Positions 27,580 through 37,671 of a DNA stretch of 64,000 bases are shown piece after piece. The notes below the pieces were generated by a model. It saw nothing but the letters and a program-made list of their open reading frames with translations. It made no database searches and was not told the origin of the DNA. Positions within the stretch are counted from its first letter, which is position 1, and each line of letters opens with the position of its first letter. The DNA is taken from NCBI RefSeq assembly GCF_900166595.1, contig NZ_LT745763.1, positions 2,662,986-2,726,985 of the forward strand. Direction: 5' to 3'. The stretch comes from Virgibacillus dokdonensis. Its GTDB lineage: Bacteria > Bacillota > Bacilli > Bacillales > Amphibacillaceae. Made by a program: the position numbers and the translations under genes.

Positions 27580-29364
27580 TTATAGCGTATATTTTTCTTC
27601 TTCAATAATGGCAGTAGCAATTTCGCGTTTTTTTGCAATTACATTTGTCGGTGTATGCCGCGTTAACTTACGTAAAGAAGAAAGCATCATTCGTAAAGTG
27701 TCTCCTTCTTCTACAGCAATTAATGTTTCTTTAGCATTTGCCTCCATGCGATTAAACGCTTCTTGTACATAAACTTGCGTATACAACAGCTTTTGCATAC
27801 TCTTTTCCTCACCATTTCGGTGAATTGCCTTTTCTGTACGCAAAATGGCAGACTCCATATTGTAAACCTCTGCTACCATATCAGCTAAGTTCACAAGAAT
27901 TTCTTGTTCGTTGTCGATGTTCTGCATAAATTTCTGTGCCGCTAAACCGGCTCCTAGCAATACCATTTTCTTCGCATTTTTAAGCAGATGTTTTTCTTGT
28001 TCTAATGCATCTGTGCCAACTTCTTCTGGCATCATCATCATTAGCTCTTCTTGAAGTGATTGTGCCTTTTGTAATAAAGGCAACTCACCTTTCATTGCTT
28101 TCTTCAATAATGTACCAGGAACTAATAAGCGATTAATTTCATTTGTCCCTTCAAAAATACGGTTAATACGTGAATCGCGGTACATTCGCTCTACTTCATA
28201 TTCCTGCATAAAACCGTAACCACCATGTAATTGAACAGCTTCATCTGCTACAAAATCCAATAGTTCCGTACACATATACTTATTCATCGAACATTCTATT
28301 TGGTATTCGGCAATTGCTCTAGCAATTTCTCTACCGTCATTTAATTGCTCCTCCGTAAGTGCACCCATTCGCTGCTCAAATAAGCCTACCGTACGATATA
28401 CCGCACTTTCATTTGCATATGTTTCTGCAGCCATTGTTGCTAGTTTCTCTTTTGTCAGGGAAAAGCTAGAAATAGGCTTATTAAATTGCTTACGTTCATT
28501 TACATATTTCGCCGCTAACTCAATGCCACGCTTCGCTCCACCAACACCACCAATAGCAAGCTTATAGCGGCCAACATTTAAAATATTAAATGCGATAATA
28601 TGGCCCCGTCCTTTTTCACCTAATAAGTTTTCTACTGGTACTTCAGCATCTTCCAAAATCAACGTACGAGTTGAGGAACTCTTAATTCCCATTTTCTTTT
28701 CTTCAGGCCCTGTGGATACACCTGGAAATTCACGTTCTACAATAAATGCGGAGAAATGTTCTCCATCAATCTTAGCATAAACGACAAACACATCAGCAAA
28801 AGCTGAATTCGTTATCCATTGCTTTTCTCCATTTAAAATATAATGTGTTCCCGCCTCATTTAACGTAGCTGTAGCTTTTGCCCCTAAAGCGTCTGAACCT
28901 GAGCTTGGTTCTGTTAAAGCATATGCTGCTAACAATTCTCCAGTAGCTAATTTCGGTAAGTATTTTTCCTTTTGCTCCTCGTTGCCGAAAAACACAATTG
29001 GCAATGAGCCAATTCCTACATGTGCACCATGTGTAACCGAAAAACCACCCGCAAGAGCAAATTTTTCCGTAATTAAAGAAGAACTGATTTTGTCTAAAGC
29101 TAAACCGCCATATTCTTCAGGGACATCCGCTCCTAACAACCCTAACTCACCAGCTTTTTTTAGTAAATCTACAGAATGCTCAAATTCATGATTTTCCAAA
29201 TGGTCAATTTTAGGAACTACTTCACCAACCACAAACTCTTCTGTCGTTTTCGCAATCATCTTATGCTCATCGGTGAAATCCTCTGGAGTAATGACGTCCT
29301 CTGCAGTTAAATCATCAACTAAAAAACCGCCGCCTTTGAATACTTTCTCTTTTGTTTCGCTCAT
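27580..29364 (-). CDS. fadE: Acyl-CoA dehydrogenase FadE
   Basis: A 594-residue acyl-CoA dehydrogenase with an extra C-terminal helical domain, the long form typical of Bacillus FadE. Motifs include YALTEPSSGSDA (about residue 149) and GYGFMQEYEVERMYRDSRI near the catalytic base. It catalyses the first oxidation of fatty acyl-CoA using FAD. It ends the fadN-fadA-fadE operon. Confidence 0.95.
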   Translation of the reverse strand: MSETKEKVFKGGGFLVDDLTAEDVITPEDFTDEHKMIAKTTEEFVVGEVVPKIDHLENHEFEHSVDLLKKAGELGLLGADVPEEYGGLALDKISSSLITEKFALAGGFSVTHGAHVGIGSLPIVFFGNEEQKEKYLPKLATGELLAAYALTEPSSGSDALGAKATATLNEAGTHYILNGEKQWITNSAFADVFVVYAKIDGEHFSAFIVEREFPGVSTGPEEKKMGIKSSSTRTLILEDAEVPVENLLGEKGRGHIIAFNILNVGRYKLAIGGVGGAKRGIELAAKYVNERKQFNKPISSFSLTKEKLATMAAETYANESAVYRTVGLFEQRMGALTEEQLNDGREIARAIAEYQIECSMNKYMCTELLDFVADEAVQLHGGYGFMQEYEVERMYRDSRINRIFEGTNEINRLLVPGTLLKKAMKGELPLLQKAQSLQEELMMMMPEEVGTDALEQEKHLLKNAKKMVLLGAGLAAQKFMQNIDNEQEILVNLADMVAEVYNMESAILRTEKAIHRNGEEKSMQKLLYTQVYVQEAFNRMEANAKETLIAVEEGDTLRMMLSSLRKLTRHTPTNVIAKKREIATAIIEEEKYTL

Positions 29365-29460
29365 CTATGTTAACCCCTTTTCTATTAATTTTTACACCAT
29401 GAAACGTATCCCTTTAAAATTTAAACTTTAGATTATTCATCTTTGTCAAACAAACATGCA

Positions 29461-30636
29461 TTATATCAGTTCAAAAACACCTGCTGCTCCCATGCCTCCC
29501 CCAATACACATGGTTACAACACCAAACTGCACTTTCCTGCGTTTCATTTCATGCATAAGTGTTAGCGTTAATTTCGTTCCTGTCATACCTAGTGGATGTC
29601 CTAACGCTATTGCACCACCATTGACATTGACTTTATCCATATCTAAATCCAAAGCTTGAATAACACGAACGGATTGAGAAGCAAACGCCTCGTTCAATTC
29701 AAATAAATCAATGTCCGCCAATTCTAAACCAGCAATTTTTAAAGCCTTTGGGATAGCAGCTACCGGACCAACTCCCATAATTTCTGGCTCCACGCCAGCT
29801 ACAGCGAATGAACGAAATTTAACCATTGGTATTAACCCATCTGCTTCTGCTTTTTCTCTATCCATTACTAACACGGATGCTGCTCCATCACTCATTTGTG
29901 ATGAATTTCCTGCAGTAACCGATCCATTGATATGAAATGCAGGTCTTAATTTAGCTAAAATTTCAGTAGATGTTTCCGGACGTACTCCTTCATCCATCTT
30001 AAATGTCATCTTTTGCTCTTCTGGTTTATTTTGATCATTAATGAACCGATGCGTTACTTCAACAGGCACCATTTCATCCGTAAATTTACCTTCTTGGATT
30101 GCTTTAGCAGCGCGTTGATGACTTCTTACCGCAAAAGCGTCTTGATCTTCTCTAGAAATTTGAAAACGATTGGCAACTTCTTCTGCTGTATGCCCCATTC
30201 CCATATAATATCCTGGGGCATTTTCTACTAACTGTGAATTCGGTTTAATAACATGACCACCCATTGGTATTAGACTCATAGATTCTGCCCCACCTGCAAT
30301 AATGGTATCACTAGCTCCAACCATAATGCGCTCTGCAGCGTAAGCAATGCTTTGTAAACCTGAAGAACAATAACGATTAACTGTTATTCCAGGTACATTA
30401 TGATCTAAACCTGCAAGGCCAGCTATATTCCTAGCCATATTCATACCTTGTTCTGCTTCTGGCATAGCAGTGCCAATAATCACGTCATCAATATTTCCAT
30501 TATAATTACCTGCACGTTTTAATGTTTCTTTAATGGTTAGCGCTGCTAAATCATCAGGTCTTGACTGAGCAAGTGACCCTTTATTTGCTTTGCCTACAGG
30601 GGTTCTTGCACCCGCAACAATTACTGCTTCCTTCAC
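29461..30636 (-). CDS. fadA: Acetyl-CoA acyltransferase FadA
   Basis: A 391-residue thiolase. The nucleophilic Cys is in NRYCSSGLQ (near residue 90), the His in ALGHPLGMTG, and the second Cys in CIGGGMG. It releases acetyl-CoA in the last step of beta-oxidation. The GTG at 30636, seven bases after GGGGG, is preferred over an ORF start 28 codons upstream that lies inside fadN. Confidence 0.96.
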   Translation of the reverse strand: MKEAVIVAGARTPVGKANKGSLAQSRPDDLAALTIKETLKRAGNYNGNIDDVIIGTAMPEAEQGMNMARNIAGLAGLDHNVPGITVNRYCSSGLQSIAYAAERIMVGASDTIIAGGAESMSLIPMGGHVIKPNSQLVENAPGYYMGMGHTAEEVANRFQISREDQDAFAVRSHQRAAKAIQEGKFTDEMVPVEVTHRFINDQNKPEEQKMTFKMDEGVRPETSTEILAKLRPAFHINGSVTAGNSSQMSDGAASVLVMDREKAEADGLIPMVKFRSFAVAGVEPEIMGVGPVAAIPKALKIAGLELADIDLFELNEAFASQSVRVIQALDLDMDKVNVNGGAIALGHPLGMTGTKLTLTLMHEMKRRKVQFGVVTMCIGGGMGAAGVFELI

Positions 30637-30652
30637 ACTAGTTCCCCCTTCA

Positions 30653-33052
30653 TTAATTACGTAATGGTTTTCCTTTAACCAACATATGTTGCATTCGTTG
30701 TTGTGTTTTTGGCTCTCCAATTAAGCTTAAAAAGGCGTCTCGTTCTAAATCGAGCATTACTTGTTCATCTATTTTCGTTCCTTCTTGAATTCTACCCCCT
30801 GACAAAACATAGGCTAATTTCTCTGCCATTTTCACATCATGTTCTGAAGCATAACCACTTAAATGCAAATTTTTAGCCCCTAATACCATGGCAGCATAAC
30901 CTGCATCACCGACTACTGGAATTTTTTCTCTTTTTGGCGCCCGATAGCCTGAATTAGCTAATGATAGGACATTTTCCTTTGCATCATATAGTAAATGATC
31001 AGGGTTAACGCTAATTCGATCACATTGGTCTAAAAAGCCAAATTCGCGTGCTTCAGCAGCTGAAGTAGATACTTTCGCTGTCGCTACCTTTTCAAAAACA
31101 TCATTGGCTACCTTCGTCGTATCGAAAGACACGCCTTTTGGAAGTTGACGAAGCATCTTTACATACAATTCTTTCGTACCGCCGCCGCCAGGAATAAGAC
31201 CTACCCCAAATTCTACAAGTCCCATATAAGTTTCTGCTGAGGCTTGAATAGAAGCTGCCGGCAAGGACACTTCTGCACCACCACCAAGCGTCATATTAAA
31301 CGGTGCAACAACGACTGGTTTATTAGCATATTTAATTGCCATCGTCATATTTTGAAATTGCCGAATAACCATATCTAGTTCAAAGAAATTATCATCTTGT
31401 GCCTCCATCAACATCATGGCTAAATTAGCTCCTACACAGAAGTTCTTGCCTTGATTACCAATAACGAGACCCTCGTAATTCTTCTCCACCTCTTCTATGG
31501 CGAAATGAACCATTTGCATAATATCTAATCCGATGGCATTGCTTCGAGAATGAAATTCTAAACATGCTACCCCGTCGCCTAAATCTATTAAGCTAGCTCC
31601 TGTATTCTTTTTAATAACACCCTGCACTTCTTTTAAACTGCGCAAATGGATCTCTTTTTTATTGACATCCTTTTTCTTATATGTTCCTTGATCATAAAAG
31701 TAGACGTTGCCATTTTCTGTTTGATAGAAAGATTCCTTTCCTGCTTCTAATAATTGTAAAACCCATGTAGGAACCGTTTCTCCTTCGCTTTGCATGCGTT
31801 CAACTGATTTACGCAAACCAATTGCATCCCACGTTTCAAATGGACCTAGTTCCCAGCCAAAGCCCCATTTCATCGCATCATCAATAGCTGCTATATCATC
31901 AGCTATTTCGCCTGTTAATTCGGCAGCATAAATAAACACAGGTTTTAAAATAGACCAAACGAGCGCACTTGCTCGATCATCTTTCTGAGCTAGAAGCGTT
32001 TTCATTTTTCGATGCAAGCCTTTTTCTTGTTTCGCCATTTCCGTCGCTTTCGTTTTAAGCTTTTTCCTATCTTCATATTCCAATGTCTTTGGATTTAATT
32101 CATAAATAACACTACCGTCTTTCCCTTTTTTCTTTAAGAAAAATCCTTGACCACTTTTGGCGCCTAACCAGCCTTTTTCCTGCATTGTATGCATAAATTC
32201 AGGAACAGAAAATTTCTCTTTTTCTTCTCCTTCCACTTGGTCATATACATTCTTCGCTACATGGATAAATGTATCTAGTCCTACGACATCAAGGGTACGG
32301 AAGGTAGCACTTTTTGCCCTACCAATTAACGGTCCTGTTACAGAATCAACTTCGCCTACACTATAACCGCCACGTAACATTTCCTGTACAGTAATTAACA
32401 AGCCATAAGTACCAATTCGATTAGCAATAAAGTTAGGTGTGTCCTTAGCTTCAACGACACCCTTTCCTAGAATGTCTTCGCCAAATTGCTTCATAAAGGA
32501 CAGCACTTCAGGATCAGTATCTTTCGTTGGAATGACTTCAAGTAATTTTAAGTATCTTGGTGGATTGAAGAAATGTGTTCCTAGGAAGTGTTTGCGGAAA
32601 TCTTTCGAACATTCGCTCGACATTGCTTCAATAGAAATACCAGATGTATTTGAACTTACAATTGTTCCTGGTTTACGATACTGTTCTACATTCGCAAAAA
32701 CTTTTCGTTTAATCTCCAAATTTTCGACGACAACCTCAATAATCCAATCCACCTCAGCTAGCTTTTCCATATCATCTTCCATATTTCCTACTTCAATTAA
32801 ATCAAGGCTCTCTTTCATTGCAATAGGGGAAGGTTTTTGTTTTAATAACGCCTTTTTACTCTCTGTTGCAATTCGATTGCGAACAGATGGATTATTTAAA
32901 GTTAACCCCTTATTTTCTTCCTTTTTTGTTAACTGTTTCGGTACAATATCAAGCATAATTGTTGGTATACCAACATTAGCCAAGTGTGCCGCAATTCCTG
33001 ACCCCATTACCCCTGATCCTAAAACAGCAGCACGCCTGATCAATTGCTTCAT
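30653..33052 (-). CDS. fadN: 3-hydroxyacyl-CoA dehydrogenase/enoyl-CoA hydratase FadN
   Basis: A 799-residue bifunctional beta-oxidation enzyme. The N-terminus is the NAD-binding dehydrogenase (VLGSGVMGSGIAAHLAN), followed by its C-terminal domain (IGRAKSATFRTLDVVGLDT). The enoyl-CoA hydratase domain occupies the last 300 residues (NFCVGANLAMM, then VEFGVGLIPGGGGTKE). It heads the fad operon behind a FadR box. Confidence 0.95.
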   Translation of the reverse strand: MKQLIRRAAVLGSGVMGSGIAAHLANVGIPTIMLDIVPKQLTKKEENKGLTLNNPSVRNRIATESKKALLKQKPSPIAMKESLDLIEVGNMEDDMEKLAEVDWIIEVVVENLEIKRKVFANVEQYRKPGTIVSSNTSGISIEAMSSECSKDFRKHFLGTHFFNPPRYLKLLEVIPTKDTDPEVLSFMKQFGEDILGKGVVEAKDTPNFIANRIGTYGLLITVQEMLRGGYSVGEVDSVTGPLIGRAKSATFRTLDVVGLDTFIHVAKNVYDQVEGEEKEKFSVPEFMHTMQEKGWLGAKSGQGFFLKKKGKDGSVIYELNPKTLEYEDRKKLKTKATEMAKQEKGLHRKMKTLLAQKDDRASALVWSILKPVFIYAAELTGEIADDIAAIDDAMKWGFGWELGPFETWDAIGLRKSVERMQSEGETVPTWVLQLLEAGKESFYQTENGNVYFYDQGTYKKKDVNKKEIHLRSLKEVQGVIKKNTGASLIDLGDGVACLEFHSRSNAIGLDIMQMVHFAIEEVEKNYEGLVIGNQGKNFCVGANLAMMLMEAQDDNFFELDMVIRQFQNMTMAIKYANKPVVVAPFNMTLGGGAEVSLPAASIQASAETYMGLVEFGVGLIPGGGGTKELYVKMLRQLPKGVSFDTTKVANDVFEKVATAKVSTSAAEAREFGFLDQCDRISVNPDHLLYDAKENVLSLANSGYRAPKREKIPVVGDAGYAAMVLGAKNLHLSGYASEHDVKMAEKLAYVLSGGRIQEGTKIDEQVMLDLERDAFLSLIGEPKTQQRMQHMLVKGKPLRN

Positions 33053-33075
33053 AGTTTATCCTCCCATCCACATTT

Positions 33076-33093
33076 TGAATGAATACTCATTCA
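33076..33093. promoter_or_regulatory. FadR operator
   Basis: TGAATGAATACTCATTCA is a near-perfect palindrome (TGAATGA, four bases, TCATTCA) matching the known Bacillus FadR box. It lies 24-41 bases upstream of fadN. FadR would repress beta-oxidation until long-chain acyl-CoA binds it. Confidence 0.9.
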
Positions 33094-33473
33094 TTTTATG
33101 TCGAAAATAAAAAGATAGTCTCCTATCTACTTACTTATTACTATAAAGTATTTACTGATATTTCGCAACAATTATAAACATTTTTTTATTAATAAGCTTC
33201 AAATACATACGTAAAGCATTCATATTCTTTAACATTTTTTAGAAACGTACAGATCATTTTCACAAACGCCGAACAAGCCTTTATAAAGAAAACATTATAT
33301 TACAATGAGTCTTCAATCAATGGGAAGCCTTTCCTCACTGATTAACACCAAACCTTTAGGGTAAAAGCCACCATTTCTCTGATAGGATAAACTCTATTGG
33401 GTACTTTATTATAAAAAAGCAAAATGAAATCTGTTTTTTTCTCAATAGTTTCAATTAATCGTAACGGTTCCTA
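33094..33473. other. Divergent intergenic region
   Basis: The region between the FadR box and the znuA promoter holds no ORF with a ribosome site and no RNA motif. The two divergent promoters lie at its edges. Confidence 0.55.
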
Positions 33474-33502
33474 TTTACATTTCGAAATGATTACGATATT
33501 AT
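33474..33502 (+). promoter_or_regulatory. znuA promoter with embedded Zur box
   Basis: TTTACA (33474-33479) and TATTAT (33497-33502) are separated by exactly 17 bases. The spacer contains TCGAAATGATTACGA (33482-33496), which fits the Zur 7-1-7 operator TCGTAATNATTACGA with one mismatch. Zn-bound Zur would block RNA polymerase directly. Confidence 0.85.
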
Positions 33503-33537
33503 ATGTAAAGGAGAGTTAAGAAGAGGAGGAACAACTT

Positions 33538-34515
33538 TTGAGAAGAACATCCATTACTATACTTATACTTGGCTTTATTACATTAATTGTTGTCGGTTGT
33601 ACAAAAACAGATGGTGCTAATCAAAAGAACACAGATATAACTATATATACATCTGTATATCCAATTCAGTTTGCTGTAGAGCAAATTGCTGGAGACACAG
33701 CTGATGTGCATTCCGTTTACCCACCAGGAGTAGATGCTCATACCTATGAACCAACCTCTAAAGACATGACAAATATAGCTAAAAGCGATGTGTTTATTTA
33801 CTTAGGTGCAGGGTTAGAAGGATTTGCAGAGAATGCAGCAGACGCACTGCGTTCAGAAGACGTGGAGCTTGTCGAGCTAGGAAAAAATGAGCATCTTTTT
33901 GATAAAGAAACGAACCATACAGTAAGTGATCACGCCCATGAAGATGGAGAGCATGCTGATGAAGCGGGAGCTCATGAAGGTCATACCCATGGAGATCACG
34001 ACCCTCATGTATGGCTTGATCCTTCGCGAATGATTACATTATCTGACATGGTAAAAGAACAATTAATGAAACTTAACCCAGACGATAAACAGCTTTACGA
34101 AAGTAATTTTGATCAATTAACAGAACAGCTACAATCGCTTGATGCCGACTTTACATCCGTTTTGGAAGCAGCAACAAACAAACATATTCTCGTATCCCAT
34201 GCAGCTTATGGTTATTGGGAAGAGCGCTATGGTTTAGAGCAAATTTCCATTAATGGGTTGTCACCTAACCATGAGCCATCACAGAAAGAACTAACCGAAA
34301 TTATCGACCAAGCTGAAAAGGATGATCTTCATTATATCATCTTCGAACAAAATACGTCCAATCGTGTATCAAAAGTTATACAAGACCATATTCAAGCACA
34401 AGCTGTTACCATTCATAACTTATCTGTCTTAACAAAGAAAGATCTCGAAAATGAGGAGGATTATTTTTCCATTATGAAAAAAAATCTAAAAACACTCGAT
34501 CAAGTAACTTCTTAA
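33538..34515 (+). CDS. znuA: Zinc ABC transporter binding lipoprotein ZnuA
   Basis: A 325-residue metal-binding lipoprotein of the ZnuA/AdcA family. It starts at TTG seven bases after GAGGAGG. The lipobox is LIVVGCT (Cys near 21). A histidine-rich loop (about residues 123-160, with HTHGDHDPHVW) is typical of zinc binders. Predicted Zn ligands include YPPGVDAHTYEPT and the later SHAAYGYW. It is first in the znuACB operon. Confidence 0.93.
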   Translation: MRRTSITILILGFITLIVVGCTKTDGANQKNTDITIYTSVYPIQFAVEQIAGDTADVHSVYPPGVDAHTYEPTSKDMTNIAKSDVFIYLGAGLEGFAENAADALRSEDVELVELGKNEHLFDKETNHTVSDHAHEDGEHADEAGAHEGHTHGDHDPHVWLDPSRMITLSDMVKEQLMKLNPDDKQLYESNFDQLTEQLQSLDADFTSVLEAATNKHILVSHAAYGYWEERYGLEQISINGLSPNHEPSQKELTEIIDQAEKDDLHYIIFEQNTSNRVSKVIQDHIQAQAVTIHNLSVLTKKDLENEEDYFSIMKKNLKTLDQVTS

Positions 34516-34553
34516 TTCTCGATTGAGTCATTAAATAGATAGGAGGCTTAAAA

Positions 34554-35309
34554 GTGAGTGAAGCCATTATCTCCATGAAAAACATCAGTTTTTCTTATGA
34601 AAATAAGCAAATATTAGATCATATCAATTTTTCCGTATCTAAAGGCTCATTTATGGGCTTGGTTGGGCCAAACGGAGGTGGAAAGACCACACTTATTAAA
34701 TTAATTCTCGGTTTACAAAAAGCGGATGCTGGAAGTATTCAATTATTTGGCCAACCGATTGAAAAATTTAACACCTGGCATAAGATTGGTTTTGTTTCGC
34801 AAAAGGCAAATGCGTTTAATAAAGGTTTTCCAGCAACCGTATACGAAGTAGTGTCAATGGGTCTAACAGCCAAAGTTGGCTATTTAAAATTCTTTCAAAA
34901 AAAACATAAAGAAAAAATTAAGGAAGCAATTAATCAAGTTGGAATGAAGGCATATACACATGAAAATATCGGTAACTTATCTGGTGGACAACAACAACGC
35001 ATCTTTATTGCTAGATCTTTAGTCAATGATCCTGAACTACTCATCTTAGATGAACCGACTGTAGGGGTGGATAATGAGAATGTACAGCGATTTTACGATT
35101 TACTTGATAACCTAAACCGCAATAAAGGCATTACGATGCTTATGATAACGCATGACACTGGAACAATCGCTGAACAAGCAACTGAAATTGCATGTTTAAA
35201 TAAAACATTGCATTTCCACGGGAAACCAGAAGCTTATAAAAGAATATCGAACGAAGAGTGGTCTCATATTTATGGACATAATATCCATTTAATTACACAC
35301 GACCATTGA
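34554..35309 (+). CDS. znuC: Zinc ABC transporter ATPase ZnuC
   Basis: A 251-residue ABC ATPase with Walker A GPNGGGKTT, signature LSGGQQQRIFIARSL and Walker B LLILDEPTVGVD. The start is GTG after GGAGG. It energises zinc uptake with ZnuB and stands between znuA and znuB. Confidence 0.93.
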   Translation: MSEAIISMKNISFSYENKQILDHINFSVSKGSFMGLVGPNGGGKTTLIKLILGLQKADAGSIQLFGQPIEKFNTWHKIGFVSQKANAFNKGFPATVYEVVSMGLTAKVGYLKFFQKKHKEKIKEAINQVGMKAYTHENIGNLSGGQQQRIFIARSLVNDPELLILDEPTVGVDNENVQRFYDLLDNLNRNKGITMLMITHDTGTIAEQATEIACLNKTLHFHGKPEAYKRISNEEWSHIYGHNIHLITHDH

Positions 35310-35324
35310 TTTGGAGGAAGACAT

Positions 35325-36161
35325 ATGCTAGCAGATTTTTTGGAATATGATTTTTTAAGAAATACGTTATTTACTGGAATAATAATTGGTCTTATCGCAC
35401 CTTTACTAGGAACATTTATTGTGGTCAGAAGATTGTCTTTGCTAGCTGATGCGCTATCCCATGTCACTTTAGCTGGAATCGCATTCGGTTTATTATTAGA
35501 AAAAAAATTCGCACTCATGATCAGTCCACTGTATACCGGAATAGCTTTTTCTGTGTTCGGTTCAATATTAATTGAAAAGTTGCGTGGCGTTTATAAGGCA
35601 TTTCAAGAGCTGGCTATTCCAATCATATTATCTGGTGGTGTAGGGCTTAGCGTTATATTTATTTCTATAGCAGATGGATTTAATACAGATTTATTTAGCT
35701 ATTTGTTTGGCTCTGTATCTGCAGTAAGTAAAAGCGATTTTTATTCTATAGCTGGTATAGCAGGGTTTATTATTATTATCATCGTCCTGTTTTTCAAAGA
35801 ATTATTTACACTTTCTTTTGATGAGGAGCATGCAACTATTTCTGGATTACACACGAAAGCAATCCATTTATTATTTATCGTTTTAACTGCCTTAGTTATT
35901 GCAATCTCGATGAGAATCGTCGGAGTGTTACTTGTTTCAGCTCTTATGACACTACCTGTTGCAGCCAGCATGCGTTTTGCTAAAGGATTCAAGCAAATGG
36001 TGTATTTATCTATTGTATTTGGTGAAATAGCTGTTATTATAGGGTTAATAACAGGATATTATTTAAGTATTCCACCAGGTGGAACGATTGTATTAGTATC
36101 TATTTCGCTGTTAATATTATCCATTATTATAAGCAAGCAGCGTTCAAAAGCAACATCCTAA
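35325..36161 (+). CDS. znuB: Zinc ABC transporter permease ZnuB
   Basis: A 278-residue ABC-3 type permease with about eight membrane segments. The family segments PLLGTFIVVRRLSLLADALSH and ALMTLPVAASMRFAK are present. GGAGG precedes the ATG. It forms the zinc channel with ZnuC. Confidence 0.93.
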   Translation: MLADFLEYDFLRNTLFTGIIIGLIAPLLGTFIVVRRLSLLADALSHVTLAGIAFGLLLEKKFALMISPLYTGIAFSVFGSILIEKLRGVYKAFQELAIPIILSGGVGLSVIFISIADGFNTDLFSYLFGSVSAVSKSDFYSIAGIAGFIIIIIVLFFKELFTLSFDEEHATISGLHTKAIHLLFIVLTALVIAISMRIVGVLLVSALMTLPVAASMRFAKGFKQMVYLSIVFGEIAVIIGLITGYYLSIPPGGTIVLVSISLLILSIIISKQRSKATS

Positions 36162-36319
36162 GAATTGTAACGATATCTAAACAAGCAATACTTCTTTTTT
36201 GCTCTCTATTAAGAAACGTCTTATTACATGATTACTTCAGGCGTCTTATTAATAAAACATATAAGTAAAAACACACCGTGTGGAGCATATGAAGCACAAT
36301 ACAAAGTGAGGGAAGCTGT

Positions 36320-36739
36320 ATGAATAGACAAGAGGCTGTCACACTTTTACGTAAAAAAGGCTATAAAATGACGGGGAAACGAGAAGACATCTTATCTTTT
36401 TTTGAAAAAGCAGATGGTTACCGTACCGCTAAAGATTTAATTACACATTTAGAAGAAAATTATCCTGGTATCAGTTTTGATACTATTTACCGTAATTTAC
36501 ATCTCTACCACGATCTAGGAATTTTGGAAACAACCGAATTAGGTGGTGAAAAGCATTTTCGAATGAATTGTGCACATCATCATCATCATCATTTTATATG
36601 TAAAGATTGTGGTAAAACAAAAGAAATTGATATTTGTCCTATGGAAGAAGTCGAACAACTATTAGCTGCGTATTCGATTGAAGGACATAAATTTGAAATC
36701 TACGGAAGGTGTCCTGGATGCATGTTAGCAAAAACATAA
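36320..36739 (+). CDS. zur: Zinc uptake regulator Zur
   Basis: A 139-residue Fur-family repressor. The winged helix lies in residues 1-85 (GISFDTIYRNLHLYHDLGIL). A His-rich stretch (HHHHHH at about 91-96) and two CxxC sites (CKDC near 98 and CPGC near 134) bind regulatory and structural zinc. The CxxC pairs and the zinc operon next door support Zur over Fur or PerR. Its end overlaps crcB1 by 22 bases. Confidence 0.92.
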   Translation: MNRQEAVTLLRKKGYKMTGKREDILSFFEKADGYRTAKDLITHLEENYPGISFDTIYRNLHLYHDLGILETTELGGEKHFRMNCAHHHHHHFICKDCGKTKEIDICPMEEVEQLLAAYSIEGHKFEIYGRCPGCMLAKT

Positions 36740-37116
36740 AATTAGTCACAGCAATTGGATTAGGCGGAGCAGTTGGAGCAATGGGAAGGTATAGTCTAAC
36801 ATTTATATTCTCAACAGATGGCTTCCCATTTGCTACGTTATCCGCCAACTTGCTTGGCTGTTTTTTATTAAGCTATTTATTACATCACAAACAAATCAAA
36901 AAACACTTGCCACCAACGTTGTTCACAGCATTAACGACTGGATTAATTGGCTCATTTACTACTTTTTCCACTTTTACCGTTGAAACGATTGAGCTTTGGA
37001 ATAGCCATTTTTTCTTAGCGATTACCTATGTTTTACTTAGCATTGCCGGCGGCTTGTTATTCTGCTATATTGGTTATCTATTTTCCATACATACTAGAAA
37101 GAAGGCAAGAATATGA
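36718..37116 (+). CDS. crcB1: Fluoride channel subunit CrcB1
   Basis: A 132-residue CrcB/Fluc protein with four membrane helices. SFTTFSTFTVE holds the Phe and Thr-Ser residues of the fluoride pore, and SANLLGCF carries the polar-track Asn. The ATG at 36718 is preferred because GGAAGG lies eight bases upstream. It overlaps both zur and crcB2, which points to coupled translation of the three. Confidence 0.9.
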   Translation: MHVSKNIKLVTAIGLGGAVGAMGRYSLTFIFSTDGFPFATLSANLLGCFLLSYLLHHKQIKKHLPPTLFTALTTGLIGSFTTFSTFTVETIELWNSHFFLAITYVLLSIAGGLLFCYIGYLFSIHTRKKARI

Positions 37117-37454
37117 GCTTTTTTTATGTTGCTTTAGGAGGCTTTTGTGGAAGTTTTGTCCGCTACCAACTGTCAATTGCCGCAAATAAGCGATTAATTG
37201 GAACTTGGCTTGCCAACATCACGGGATCTATCCTTTTAGCTTCTCTTATACTAATATACACAAAAGAAATCCTTCCACATACTTGGTGGCTCATTCTTGG
37301 AGTCGGTTTTTGTGGAGCCTATACAACATTTTCCACATTTGGAAATGAAACAATTCAATTACTATTACAACGACAATGGAATAAGGCTATCGGCTATATT
37401 AGCTTATCGTTCATCGTTTCTATTCTACCGGCAACATTAATTTTATCGTTATAA
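37113..37454 (+). CDS. crcB2: Fluoride channel subunit CrcB2
   Basis: A 113-residue second CrcB/Fluc subunit with four helices (AYTTFSTFGNE, LANITGSI). Its start overlaps the crcB1 stop as ATGA. Gram-positive bacteria often use two CrcB copies to form a heterodimeric fluoride exporter. No fluoride riboswitch is visible upstream. Confidence 0.9.
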   Translation: MSFFYVALGGFCGSFVRYQLSIAANKRLIGTWLANITGSILLASLILIYTKEILPHTWWLILGVGFCGAYTTFSTFGNETIQLLLQRQWNKAIGYISLSFIVSILPATLILSL

Positions 37455-37609
37455 TTCCATCGTCTAGAAAGACTTATTATGTATATGTCAAGTCTTTTTA
37501 GACATAGTTATAACCTCTATATTTTCATGTGATTTTTACTATTTTTTTAACATGCAAGTGAAGTGTATATCGTTGACACTACGAAAACGCTATTGTTTTA
37601 CTTTATCTC

Positions 37610-37647
37610 CCCCGAATAACCGATTTTGTTGATACCGTTATTCGGGG
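37610..37647. terminator. Bidirectional terminator between crcB2 and the eRF1-like gene
   Basis: A perfect 11-base stem CCCCGAATAAC/GTTATTCGGGG, extended by one C-G pair. It stands in the convergent gap and could end transcripts from both sides; T tracts are weak. Confidence 0.65.
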
Positions 37648-37671
37648 ATGTATTTCACAACTCCCTTTGGA

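Noticed and set aside
33094..33473. Small ORFs in the fadN-znuA gap
   Set aside because: None has a start codon with a ribosome-binding site and a length above 30 codons.
36161..36720. Fluoride riboswitch before the crcB genes
   Set aside because: No crcB motif is visible; the upstream sequence is the zur coding region.
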